A stretch of 64,000 nucleotides of DNA from Salipiger thiooxidans (GTDB lineage: Bacteria > Pseudomonadota > Alphaproteobacteria > Rhodobacterales > Rhodobacteraceae), in contig NZ_FNAV01000014.1 of NCBI RefSeq assembly GCF_900102075.1, forward strand, positions 1-64,000. Reading direction: 5' to 3'. The translations under genes were made by a program, and so were the position numbers. Shown piece after piece: positions 8,503 through 17,032 of the stretch; within the stretch, counting starts at the first letter, position 1; each line of letters begins with the position of its first letter. The notes under the pieces are model-generated. The model had not been told where the DNA came from. It did no database searches and was given only the letters and a program-made list of their open reading frames with translations.

Positions 8503-9035
8503 TGCAGCCGCCTCCCATCGTCACCGGCATCGTCCGCGCGGCCGACCTTGTTCTGGCCGCGCTCGAGGCGTTTCTCGTGTTCGTGCTCGCCGCCATGATC
8601 GTGCTGGTCTTCGGCAACGTCGTGCTGCGCTACGGCTTCGACAGCGGCATCACCGTGACCGACGAGGTCTCGCGCATGATGTTCGTCTGGATCGCCTTCG
8701 CCGGCGCCATCGCGGTGTCGCGCCGCCACCAGCAGCTGGGCGTGGATTTCGTCGTCGCGGCGCTGCCCGTGCTGCCGCGCCGGATCGTGCACCTGCTCGG
8801 CAATCTCGCGATCCTGTTCTGCTGCTGGGTGCTGGTCTCGGGCGCCTGGGGGCAGATGCAGCTCAACTGGATCAACACCGCTCCGGTCTCGGGCCTGCCC
8901 ACGGCGCTCACCTATGCGGCGCCCTGGCTCGGGGGCATCGGCATCGGCTGCGTGGCCTTCGCCAACGCCCTCGGCGCGGCCTTCGGATACACCGCCGGCG
9001 CCATGGCCTCGGGGGAAGAGGACCACGGCGCATGA
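8502..9035 (+). CDS. TRAP transporter small permease DctQ
   Basis: A 177-residue integral membrane protein with four hydrophobic segments, the normal DctQ design. The conserved block VTDEVSRMMFVWIAFAGAI is where the small subunit packs on DctM. Its ATG shares a base with the stop of the cyclase gene, and its stop overlaps the dctM start (ATGA), so the genes are translationally coupled. It forms the membrane complex with the following DctM. Confidence 0.9.
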   Translation: MQPPPIVTGIVRAADLVLAALEAFLVFVLAAMIVLVFGNVVLRYGFDSGITVTDEVSRMMFVWIAFAGAIAVSRRHQQLGVDFVVAALPVLPRRIVHLLGNLAILFCCWVLVSGAWGQMQLNWINTAPVSGLPTALTYAAPWLGGIGIGCVAFANALGAAFGYTAGAMASGEEDHGA

Positions 9036-10312
9036 CCACCATCCTGATCTTTCTCGTCGTCCTCATCGTGGCGGTCATCACCGGTGTGCCCATCGCCTTC
9101 GGCCTGATGCTCGCCGGGATCGGCATGCTGTGGCAGATGGGCTTCCTCGATTGGCAGTCCATCGCGCTGCAGATGACCAACAGCGCCGACAGCTTCCCGC
9201 TGCTCGCCATCCCCTTCTTCCTGCTCGCGGGCGAGGTGATGAACGCGGGCGGCCTGTCGAAACGGCTGGTGACCCTCGGGCTCGCGCTCGTCGGCCACCT
9301 GCGCGGGGGCCTCGGCTACGTCGCCATCGTCACCGCCGTTCTGCTGGCGAGCCTCTCGGGCTCGGCCATCGCCGACACCGCCGTGCTCGCGGGGATGCTG
9401 GTGCCGATCATGCGCAGCTCGGGTTACCCGATGGGCCGCGCCTCGGGGCTCATCGCCTCGGGCGGGATCATCGCCCCGGTCATCCCGCCGTCGATCGGCT
9501 ACATCGTCTTCGGCGTCGCGGGAAACGTGTCGATCACCCGGCTGTTCCTGTCGGGCATCGTGCCGGGCGTCGCCATGGCGCTGGCGCTGACCGCGACCTG
9601 GTGGCTGATGTGCCGGCGCGAGAACATGTCGACCCTGCCGCGCAGGTCCGGTGCCGAGATCCGCACCGCGCTGGTCGACGCGCTGGTCGCGCTGATGCTG
9701 CCGGTGATCATCGTGGGCGGGCTCAAGTTCGGCATCTTCACCCCGACCGAGGCCGGTGTCGTGGCCTGTGTCTACGCGATCTTCGCGGGCGCCGTCATCT
9801 ACCGCGAGATCAGCCTCAAGGCGCTCTACGACTGCATGATCAGCGCGATCCGCACCACCGCCGCCGTCATGCTGCTGATCGCCGCCGCCGGGATCACCGC
9901 CTATGCCATCACCATCGCCGGCGTACCGCAGCAGCTTGCGGGACTGCTCGGACCGCTCGCCCAGCACCAGGTGCTGCTGATGCTCGCCATCGTGCTGATC
10001 GTGATCGCCGTAGGCACAGCGCTGGACTTCATCCCGACCATCCTCGTGCTGACCCCGGTGCTGCTGCCCATCGCCAAGCAGGCGGGCATCGACCCGGTCT
10101 ACTTCGGCGTGGTCTTCATGATGTCCGCCGCCATCGGCCTGCTGACGCCCCCGGTCGGCGCCGTGCTGAACGTGGTCTGCGCCGTGGCGCAACAGCGCTA
10201 CTCGGACGTGGTTCGGGGCGTGTTCCCCTTCATCGTCGTCCAGCTTCTGCTGCTGGTCCTGCTGGTGCTGTTCCCGCAGATTGTCACCGTCCCCGGCCAG
10301 TGGCTTTACTAG
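9032..10312 (+). CDS. TRAP transporter large permease DctM
   Basis: A 426-residue membrane protein with about a dozen hydrophobic segments; it carries the Na+-coupled transport path of the TRAP system. Typical DctM motifs include the SADSFPLLAIPFFLLAGEVM block near residue 60 and the later GLLTPPVGAVLNVVCAV block. I take the ATG at 9032, which overlaps the dctQ stop, instead of the longer open frame upstream, which runs in an alternative frame over dctQ. The gene is followed 40 bp later by the kinase of the same operon. Confidence 0.93.
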   Translation: MTTILIFLVVLIVAVITGVPIAFGLMLAGIGMLWQMGFLDWQSIALQMTNSADSFPLLAIPFFLLAGEVMNAGGLSKRLVTLGLALVGHLRGGLGYVAIVTAVLLASLSGSAIADTAVLAGMLVPIMRSSGYPMGRASGLIASGGIIAPVIPPSIGYIVFGVAGNVSITRLFLSGIVPGVAMALALTATWWLMCRRENMSTLPRRSGAEIRTALVDALVALMLPVIIVGGLKFGIFTPTEAGVVACVYAIFAGAVIYREISLKALYDCMISAIRTTAAVMLLIAAAGITAYAITIAGVPQQLAGLLGPLAQHQVLLMLAIVLIVIAVGTALDFIPTILVLTPVLLPIAKQAGIDPVYFGVVFMMSAAIGLLTPPVGAVLNVVCAVAQQRYSDVVRGVFPFIVVQLLLLVLLVLFPQIVTVPGQWLY

Positions 10313-10352
10313 GCGCAAACCGCCCCACTGGCCCGAACACCGGAGCGAACCC

Positions 10353-11618
10353 ATGATCCTTGGCGCCATTGCCGACGACCTGACCGGCGCGACCGACCTG
10401 TCGCTGATCCTCTCCCGCAACGGCATGCGCGTCGTGCAGGTGATCGGCGTGCCCGACACGCTCGACACCGTCGCGCAGGATGCCGATGCCGTGGTGATCG
10501 CGCTCAAGTCGCGCACCAACCCAGCGGCCGAGGCCATCGAGATGTCGCTCGCCGCCGCCCGCGCGCTGCAGGCCGCAGGCGCAAAGCAGCTCTTCTTCAA
10601 GTACTGCTCGACCTTCGATTCCACCGACGAGGGCAACATCGGCCCGGTCGCGGCGGCGCTGATGGAGCATCTCGGGACCGCCACCACCATCGCCTGCCCC
10701 TCGTTCCCCGAGAACGGCCGCACGGTCTACAAGGGGCATCTCTTCGTCTTCGACCAGCTGATCTCGGACAGCCCGATGAAGGACCACCCGCTGACGCCGA
10801 TGCGGGACCCGAACCTCGTGAGCGTGCTGTCGCGCCAGACCGACCGGCCCGTGCGGCTCGTTGCGCATGAGACCGTGCGCCGCGGCGCCGCCGCAATCGA
10901 GGCCGCCATCGCGCAGGAGCCCGGCATCTGCATCGTCGACGCGATCTCGGACGAGGACCTGCGCGCCATCGGCCGTGCCGTGGCGGAACTGCCGCTGGTC
11001 ACCGGCGGTTCTGCCGTCGCCATGGGCCTGCCGGATGTCTACCGCGAGAAGGGCTGGATCACCCCCGCCGCCCCGGGCGAGGGCTTTGCCGCCCCCGAGG
11101 GCCGCGGCGTGATCCTCGCCGGGTCCTGTTCTGCCATGACCCGCCGCCAGATCGCCGCCGCCGAGAAGGCGGGCGTGCACATGCTTCGGCTCGACGCGCT
11201 CGAGATCGCCAGCGGCGCCACCACGCCCGAGGCGGTGGTCGCATTCGTCGAGGCGGCATCGCAGCGCTCGGACCTGCCGCCGCTGGTCTATTCCAGCGCC
11301 GATCCCGCCGTCGTGGCGCAGGCGCAGGACAAGCTCGGCCGGATGCGCGCGGGCGAGGTCGTCGAGGAGCTGCTGGCGAGCGTCGCCGCCTCCCTCGCCG
11401 CGCGCGGCTTCACCCGCTTCATCTCGGCCGGTGGCGAGACCTCGGGCGCGGTGGTCGCGGCGCTTGGGACCTCGGCCCTGCGCATCGGACCCGAGATCGA
11501 CCCGGGCGTGCCCTGGGTCTCGGCGCTCGATGCGGATCGCCCGCTGTGCCTCGCGCTGAAATCTGGCAACTTCGGGGGCGAGGACTTCTTCCTCAAGGCA
11601 TGGGAGATGCTGGCATGA
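10353..11618 (+). CDS. otnK: four-carbon acid sugar kinase family protein (DUF1537, OtnK-like)
   Basis: A 421-residue kinase of the DUF1537 family. Known members phosphorylate 3-oxo-tetronates, threonate, erythronate or related branched sugar acids. The N-terminal domain starts with LGAIADDLTGATDLSL, the family signature for substrate binding. YCSTFDSTDEGNIGPV at about 90-105 and the C-terminal nucleotide-binding stretch ISAGGETSGAVVAALG are also typical. ATG 10353 has CGGAG upstream and opens directly on the signature. It overlaps the class II aldolase by 4 bp, the arrangement of otnK-otnC pairs. The exact substrate is uncertain. Confidence 0.88.
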   Translation: MILGAIADDLTGATDLSLILSRNGMRVVQVIGVPDTLDTVAQDADAVVIALKSRTNPAAEAIEMSLAAARALQAAGAKQLFFKYCSTFDSTDEGNIGPVAAALMEHLGTATTIACPSFPENGRTVYKGHLFVFDQLISDSPMKDHPLTPMRDPNLVSVLSRQTDRPVRLVAHETVRRGAAAIEAAIAQEPGICIVDAISDEDLRAIGRAVAELPLVTGGSAVAMGLPDVYREKGWITPAAPGEGFAAPEGRGVILAGSCSAMTRRQIAAAEKAGVHMLRLDALEIASGATTPEAVVAFVEAASQRSDLPPLVYSSADPAVVAQAQDKLGRMRAGEVVEELLASVAASLAARGFTRFISAGGETSGAVVAALGTSALRIGPEIDPGVPWVSALDADRPLCLALKSGNFGGEDFFLKAWEMLA

Positions 11619-12256
11619 CCGCGACCCTATCCGAGGCCACCAAGGCCCGCGACCGCATCTGCGCCGTGGGCAAGTCGATCTTCGACCGCGGGCTGACCTT
11701 CGGCTCGACCGGCAACATCAGCGTGCGCCTTTCGGACGGCAGCATGCTGATGACGCCGACCAATGCCTCGCTCGGGGCGCTCGACCCCGCGAGGCTGTCG
11801 CGCTTCGACGCGGACGGCACCTTCCTCGACGGCGACAAGCCGACCAAGGAATCCTTCCTGCACATGTGCATGTACTGCCAGCGGCCGCATTCCAACGCCG
11901 TGGTGCACCTGCACTCGACCCATTCCGTCGCCGTCAGCGTGCTGGCCGAAGTGGACCCCGCGGACGTGCTGCCGCCGCTCACCGCCTATTACGTGATGCG
12001 CGTTGGCCGGCTTCCGCTGATCCCCTATTTCGCGCCCGGCGACGAGAAACTCGCCCGCGCGGTCGAAGAGCAGGCAGGCGACAACCACGCGGTGCTGCTC
12101 GCCAACCACGGGCCCGTGGTCGCGGGCGGTTCGCTGGAAGAGGCGCAATACGCGACCGAGGAACTGGAAGAGACGGCGAAGCTCTTTCTGATGCTGCAGG
12201 GCCACAAGACCCGGCCGCTGACCGACGATCAGGCCGACGCGCTGCGCAAGCGCTGA
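11615..12256 (+). CDS. otnC: class II aldolase family protein, 3-oxo-tetronate-4-phosphate decarboxylase-like (OtnC)
   Basis: A 213-residue class II aldolase/adducin-fold enzyme. GSTGNISVRLSDG and the phosphate-binding TNASLGAL are near the N-terminus. The zinc ligands are in VVHLHSTHSVAVSVL (His-x-His), with a third His in LLANHGPVVAG. OtnC relatives decarboxylate 3-oxo-tetronate 4-phosphates to dihydroxyacetone phosphate and CO2, which fits the overlap with the OtnK-type kinase. ATG 11615 overlaps the kinase stop. It is the last gene of the rightward operon and a strong terminator follows within 25 bp. Confidence 0.85.
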   Translation: MTATLSEATKARDRICAVGKSIFDRGLTFGSTGNISVRLSDGSMLMTPTNASLGALDPARLSRFDADGTFLDGDKPTKESFLHMCMYCQRPHSNAVVHLHSTHSVAVSVLAEVDPADVLPPLTAYYVMRVGRLPLIPYFAPGDEKLARAVEEQAGDNHAVLLANHGPVVAGGSLEEAQYATEELEETAKLFLMLQGHKTRPLTDDQADALRKR

Positions 12257-12276
12257 CGCCCGCATCGCGAAACGGA

Positions 12277-12310
12277 AAAACCGCCGCGACGTCCCCGTCG
12301 CGGCGGTTTT
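12277..12310. terminator. bidirectional rho-independent terminator
   Basis: A perfect 15-bp stem (12277-12291 with 12296-12310) and a 4-base loop, with A-runs and T-runs on both flanks (AAAAACCGCC ... GGCGGTTTT). It lies between the convergent otnC and DUF1190 genes and should stop transcription from both sides. Confidence 0.9.
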
Positions 12311-12331
12311 CATGTCTACGGGACCAGGGCC

Positions 12332-12922
12332 TCAGCCGCCGAACATGCGCGAGCCGCCGCTGCCGCCGAAGCCGCCGCGAGACGAAACCGTCGCCGGCGT
12401 CAGCGGCGCCTTGCCCACGGTCGTGGGCGGCGTGCGGAACTGGCTCGAGCTCATGTTGCCGCGCCCGGCATTGGTCGAGAACGTCGAGGTGCCCGAGGCG
12501 TTGGTGAACCCGCCCTGCCCGTTGCGATAGAGCGGCTGCGACGCGGCAAACCCGCTGCGGCCGCTCATCATGTTGCCCAGCAGGTAGCCCATCATCAGCG
12601 GCATGAAGATGCTGCCCGAGCCGCCGCCCGCGGCCTGTGCCTCGGTCCCGCAGGACCCCTCGCCGTGCTCTTCCTCGCAGAGCTCGCGGCTGTCGTAGCG
12701 CGGCGCCGACTGCACGTGCAGCTCCTGCGCCTGCGCGAAGGCCGCATCGCAGTCGCTGGCCGACATCTCGGCGCTGGCGATCGAGGCGTCGCGGCAGCTC
12801 TGCAGGTCGGGGAAGGCCTGCGCCGTCACCTGTTCGTCGCGGCAGCCGGCCAGCGCAAAGGAGGCGGCGCCGAGGATGCCGACGGCAACGGTACGCGAGC
12901 GTTTTCTCTTGGGATGCGTCAT
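12332..12922 (-). CDS. DUF1190 family lipoprotein-like protein (YgiB-like)
   Basis: A 196-residue exported protein resembling E. coli YgiB. The leader is basic and hydrophobic and ends in ALAGC, a lipobox-like site. The mature part has the DUF1190 cysteines (LQSCRDA, SASDCDAAF, ELCEEEHGEGSCG) and then a Gly/Ser-rich tail with a short hydrophobic stretch (FMPLMMGYLLGNMM). AGGAGG precedes the ATG at 12922. It follows the YgiC-like gene by 12 bp, the conserved ygiC/ygiB pairing. Molecular function is not established in the family; an envelope role is inferred. Confidence 0.82.
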   Translation of the reverse strand: MTHPKRKRSRTVAVGILGAASFALAGCRDEQVTAQAFPDLQSCRDASIASAEMSASDCDAAFAQAQELHVQSAPRYDSRELCEEEHGEGSCGTEAQAAGGGSGSIFMPLMMGYLLGNMMSGRSGFAASQPLYRNGQGGFTNASGTSTFSTNAGRGNMSSSQFRTPPTTVGKAPLTPATVSSRGGFGGSGGSRMFGG

Positions 12923-12934
12923 GACAGGGACCTC

Positions 12935-14104
12935 CTAGCCCCGGATGAAATGCGGTTTGAAGCGCGACAGGTCCTGTGTGATGCGGGACCGGTCCTCGCG
13001 CAGGCCCATGCCGACGCAGGACTGCCCCACGATCCAGGCACCGACCACCGGCCGGAACCCGTCCATCACCGGCAGCGGATGATAGGCCTGAAGGATATGG
13101 GGATGATGGGCGTAGCTGTCATCGGGCGAGGCCTCGGTGACCGCGCCATTTTCGCGGATCGTGATCGAACTGCCCTCGCGCGAGAAGAGCGGCTTGCGCA
13201 CCACCCGGTCCATGCCGGGCGCGTTCATGTCGGCGTCGTCCTCGAAGAAGGACGGCAGCAGGTTGGGGTGACCCTCGAACATCTGCCAGAGCACCGGCAG
13301 CAGGCCCTTGTTGGACAGCAGCGCCTTCCACGCGGGCTCCAGCATCCGCACGCCGGACGGGGCGACGTGGTCAGCGTAGGGATCGCGCAGCAGGTCCTCC
13401 CACGGGTAGAGCTTGAAGAGCGTGCCGATCACCCGGCTTTCGTCATCGACGAACTGCCCCTCGTCGCTGAGCCCGATCTTGTCGAGGTCGCAGTAATGCG
13501 CCCCCATTCCCGCCTCGCGCGCCGCCCAGCCGAGCATCTCGACGGTGGCGTAGTCCTCGGGCGCGCCGGCGACGGCGGTGAAGTGCAGCTGCTCGTCCTC
13601 GGCGAAGAGCTCGGCGAACCGGGCGACCAGCGCCTCGTGGATGCCGTTGAACTGGTCGTCGCCGGTGTGCAGCACGCCGAGCTCGAGCTGACCTTCCAGC
13701 CAGAGCCACTGGTACGAGGCGCTTTCATAGAGCGACGTCGGCGTGTCGGCGTTGTATTCCAGAAGCTTCGCGGGCCCCTGCCCGTCGTGCGCCAGATCGA
13801 AACGACCGTAGAGTTCGGGATCGCCGCGCCGCCAGCTGTCGCGCACGAGATCGCGATGCGCCTCGGGGATGGCGAGCCGCTCCATCAGCTCCTCGCTCTC
13901 GACGATGCGGTCCGCGGCCTCGCGGCACATGGCGTGCAGCTCGGTGGCCGGGTCCTCGATCATCGTCTCGACCTCGTCGAGCGTGAACCGGTAGGCCGAG
14001 GTCTCGTCCCAGTAGGGCTCGCCATGCATGTCCGCGAAGGTGAAGCCGAGTTCCTCGGCCTGCGCCCTCCAGCCAGGACGTTCCGGCAGGGTGATCTTTT
14101 CCAT
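12935..14104 (-). CDS. glutathionylspermidine synthase family protein (YgiC-like ATP-grasp)
   Basis: A 389-residue protein of the glutathionylspermidine synthetase preATP-grasp family, matching YgiC/YjfC in length. Recognisable stretches are MHGEPYWDETSAYRFT near the N-terminus, LLEYNADTPTSLYE (nucleotide/metal site), and RKPLFSREGSSI towards the end. YgiC-type proteins have the synthetase fold but no demonstrated glutathionylspermidine product. I take ATG 14104, where similarity begins; the open frame continues upstream without family features. It is the first gene of the pair with the DUF1190 protein. Confidence 0.85.
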   Translation of the reverse strand: MEKITLPERPGWRAQAEELGFTFADMHGEPYWDETSAYRFTLDEVETMIEDPATELHAMCREAADRIVESEELMERLAIPEAHRDLVRDSWRRGDPELYGRFDLAHDGQGPAKLLEYNADTPTSLYESASYQWLWLEGQLELGVLHTGDDQFNGIHEALVARFAELFAEDEQLHFTAVAGAPEDYATVEMLGWAAREAGMGAHYCDLDKIGLSDEGQFVDDESRVIGTLFKLYPWEDLLRDPYADHVAPSGVRMLEPAWKALLSNKGLLPVLWQMFEGHPNLLPSFFEDDADMNAPGMDRVVRKPLFSREGSSITIRENGAVTEASPDDSYAHHPHILQAYHPLPVMDGFRPVVGAWIVGQSCVGMGLREDRSRITQDLSRFKPHFIRG

Positions 14105-14459
14105 CTCTGTCCCGATTGTTGCGGTCTTGCCTTGGGGCCTTCCATACCGAAGGGGGCGGGCAAAAACCACCGTCCATCGGCGCCCTGCCCTGCGGTGAAG
14201 GCGGGTCGGAATGCCTTGCTGCGGGCGAGCGGCGGGCAGCAGAAAACCGCCGTCGCCCGGCGCCCGGGACGCGGCCCGCACGATTGTCGCTTCACGCTGC
14301 GCGCATGTCGTTTCCCAGCGTGTGCGAGTCGCGCGATTCCTGTCCAAATCACCGCAGCAGACCGGTAGCCCCGGGCGTGTGTTGGCGAACAGTTTTCGGC
14401 GGCAAGCGTCTGATAAAGAACGGATTCCGGTGCTTGCGGCTCTATGGAGGAGAAGAGAC
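14105..14459. other. 355-bp divergent intergenic region
   Basis: The region between the YgiC-like gene (leftward) and the formaldehyde dehydrogenase (rightward). I see no gene on either strand that has family features. AGGAGAAGAG just before 14460 is the ribosome site of fdhA. Promoters for both genes should lie here, but I cannot point to convincing -35/-10 boxes. Confidence 0.4.
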
Positions 14460-15641
14460 ATGAGCAATATCGGTGTGGTCTACACGGGCCCCGGCAAGGT
14501 CGAGGTCCAGAAGATCGACGACCCGAAACTGCACGGGCCTGACGGTCGCAAACTCGAGCACGCGGTGATCCTGAAGGTCATCTCGACCAACATCTGCGGC
14601 TCGGATCAGCACATGGTGCGCGGGCGGACCACCGCACAGCCCGGGCTCGTGCTCGGTCACGAGATCACCGGCGAGATCGTCGAGGTCGGCTCGGACGTCG
14701 AGATGCTCTCGGTCGGCGACGTCGTGTCGGTCCCCTTCAACGTCGCCTGCGGGCGCTGCCGCTGCTGCCGCGAGGGCGACACCGGCGTCTGCCTCACGGT
14801 GAACCCCGAGCGCGCGGGTGGGGCCTATGGCTACGTCGACATGGGCGGCTGGATCGGCGGGCAGGCCCGCTACGTCATGGTGCCCTACGCCGACTTCAAC
14901 CTGCTGAAGTTCCCGGACCGGGACCGCGCCATGGAGAAGATCCGCGATCTCACCATGTTGTCAGACATCCTGCCCACCGGCTTCCATGGCGCGCTGCAGG
15001 CGGGCGTGGGCGTGGGCTCCATCGTCTACGTCGCGGGCGCGGGCCCGGTCGGTATGGCCGCGGCTGCCTCGGCGCGCATCCTCGGCGCCGCGGTGGTGAT
15101 GGTGGGTGACTTCAACAAGGAGCGCCTCGCGCATGCCGAGAAGGTGGGCTTCACCCCGGTCGACCTGTCGAAAAGCGACAACCTGCCCGAGATGATCGCC
15201 GAGATCACCGGCGCGCCCGAGGTCGACGCCGCCATCGATGCGGTGGGCTTCGAAGCCCGTGGCCACTCGGGCGGCGAGCAGCCCGCCATCGTGCTGAACC
15301 AGATGATGGAGATCACCCGCGTCGCCGGCGGCATCGGCATTCCCGGCCTCTACGTGACCGAGGATCCCGGCGCCGAGGACAAGGCCGCGCAGACCGGCAA
15401 CCTGTCGATGCGCTTCGGCCTCGGCTGGGCCAAGGCGCAGACCTTCCACACCGGCCAGACCCCGGTGCTGCGCTACAACCGCCAGCTCATGCAGGCGATC
15501 CTGCACGACCGCCTGCCGATCGCCGACATCGTCAACGCGACGATCATCCCGCTCGACGAGGCGCCGCAGGGCTATGCCAGCTTCGACAGCGGCGTGGCGA
15601 AGAAGTTCGTGCTCGACCCGCACGGCCTGCTGGCCTCCTGA
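14460..15641 (+). CDS. fdhA: formaldehyde dehydrogenase, glutathione-independent
   Basis: A 393-residue zinc-containing medium-chain dehydrogenase close to Pseudomonas putida FdhA, which oxidises formaldehyde to formate with tightly bound NAD and no glutathione. The catalytic zinc region is ICGSDQHMVRGRT and LVLGHEITGEIVEVG. The structural zinc cysteines lie in CGRCRCCREGDTGVC (about 98-112). The Rossmann motif is VAGAGPVGMAAAASA. ATG 14460 is preceded by AGGAGAAGA. The gene stands alone. Formaldehyde could come from demethylation of methylated amines or betaine; the BCCT transporter in this window fits that loosely. Confidence 0.9.
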   Translation: MSNIGVVYTGPGKVEVQKIDDPKLHGPDGRKLEHAVILKVISTNICGSDQHMVRGRTTAQPGLVLGHEITGEIVEVGSDVEMLSVGDVVSVPFNVACGRCRCCREGDTGVCLTVNPERAGGAYGYVDMGGWIGGQARYVMVPYADFNLLKFPDRDRAMEKIRDLTMLSDILPTGFHGALQAGVGVGSIVYVAGAGPVGMAAAASARILGAAVVMVGDFNKERLAHAEKVGFTPVDLSKSDNLPEMIAEITGAPEVDAAIDAVGFEARGHSGGEQPAIVLNQMMEITRVAGGIGIPGLYVTEDPGAEDKAAQTGNLSMRFGLGWAKAQTFHTGQTPVLRYNRQLMQAILHDRLPIADIVNATIIPLDEAPQGYASFDSGVAKKFVLDPHGLLAS

Positions 15642-15842
15642 CGCCTCGCTTGGATCCCGGGCCGCGTCAGGCCCGGGGCACAGCTGCGCCCGCCCCCCGC
15701 TGCGGCGAGGGGCGTCACGCCGGGCAAGGGCCCCGAGCCCCCCACGGACCCGACCCGCCCGAGGCGGGGCACCGCCCCCAGTCCCCGCTTCACCGCGCCG
15801 CGCGGCTTTTCGGTCGGGCCTCACTTCGGCACGCGCATTGCT

Positions 15843-16820
15843 TCACCGGCCGACGCGGAGCGCCTCGCCGCCCCGACGCAGGAGCTTCAGCGACCGGGTC
15901 TCGGGCCCCAGCGCCACGCTGTCGAGAGCGCCGCCAGAAATTGCATCGCAGAGCGCCTGCGCATCGTGGAACCCGCGCGAGATGTCCTGCCCGGCGAGCG
16001 GCCCCAGGGCACAGCCCGGGCCTCCGGCCATCGCCCAGCCGTGCAGGCGCCCGGCGGGCAGCATCCCCCTCGCCGCCCCTGCCCCGACCGCAATCCCGCC
16101 GCGCAGCTCAGTCGCCATGGACGGAAGCTGCGCCGCCGCGAGGTCGTGCAGCGGACCCGCGCCGCCGTCGCGCACGGCAGGCCCGGCCATCACCGCGCAG
16201 GTGAGCCCCTCGCTGCTCGGGATCAGCCCGCCCCAGACGCCCTTGCCGTGATGCCAGCGCAGCCCGCGCGGGCTCGCACCCCGGACATACTGATAGAGGC
16301 AATCCGCCGAGCGGTGCGCCTCGGGCCGCTGCCGGTCGGTCGTGATGACGAGGCCCGCGGTCACGTCGTCTTCGGGACCGTCGCCGCGGCTCACCCGCAG
16401 GCCACTCACCGCGCCGCAACTGTCGAGCAGCACGCCCCGGACCGCGGTCTCGTAGCTGAACGCCACCCCCGCCTGCCGTGCCGCCTGCACGAGGAAGGTC
16501 TTGAGCAGCTGCCGGCTCGGCGCATAGATCGCGCGGCCCCGGCCGATGAGCGGCATGTCGATGGCGAGATCGCCATGCACATGGGTGGTTCGGGTGATCG
16601 CCTGCGTGCCGGCGCCCTGGATCGCCTCGAAAAGCCCCCAGCGCCGCAGGAAGCGCACCGTGCCGGGCAGCAGCCCCACCGGCAGCGCAGGAGCGATCTG
16701 GTGCCGCGTCTTCTCGATCACCAGCACCCGCAAGCCCTGCCGCGCCAGCAGCATCGCCGCCGCACATCCCGCCAGCCGGGTGCCCGCCACGATGGCATCG
16801 TAGGATCGTCCATATGTCAT
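15843..16820 (-). CDS. FAD-dependent oxidoreductase, geranylgeranyl reductase/monooxygenase-like
   Basis: A 325-residue predicted flavoprotein. The N-terminal Rossmann motif is a variant, AIVAGTRLAGCAAAMLLARQ, where the usual GxGxxG reads GTRLAG, followed by VLVIEK with the ribose-binding acidic residue. A second FAD motif with GPGCALGPLAGQDISRGF near residue 270 corresponds to the GD-type motif, although the usual GDAA reads GGPG. The arrangement resembles class A monooxygenases and geranylgeranyl reductases. I start at ATG 16820 where the fold begins. No operon partner is clear, so substrate unknown. Confidence 0.7.
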   Translation of the reverse strand: MTYGRSYDAIVAGTRLAGCAAAMLLARQGLRVLVIEKTRHQIAPALPVGLLPGTVRFLRRWGLFEAIQGAGTQAITRTTHVHGDLAIDMPLIGRGRAIYAPSRQLLKTFLVQAARQAGVAFSYETAVRGVLLDSCGAVSGLRVSRGDGPEDDVTAGLVITTDRQRPEAHRSADCLYQYVRGASPRGLRWHHGKGVWGGLIPSSEGLTCAVMAGPAVRDGGAGPLHDLAAAQLPSMATELRGGIAVGAGAARGMLPAGRLHGWAMAGGPGCALGPLAGQDISRGFHDAQALCDAISGGALDSVALGPETRSLKLLRRGGEALRVGR

Positions 16821-17032
16821 CTTTGCCTGCCGTCGGTAGGCCCGCCGGCGACCGCGCGCCGGAGGGCAAATACTGAAAGAACTTGTCTTCCCCGCCTGTG
16901 GCGGGGCCCTGAAATCCGAACGCGGGCGCGGGGGCCACGAACGGAAGGGGAAACGCCGGGGGCTCGCAAAGGTTGCCGCCCGGCGGGCTGTTTCCCATGC
17001 GACGACGCAGCAAAAGCCGCCCCCGCGAATGG

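Noticed and set aside
8456-9031. A 192-codon N-terminal extension of DctM
   Set aside because: The extension overlaps dctQ in another frame and is not membrane-like; DctM similarity starts at ATG 9032 with a 4-bp overlap to dctQ.
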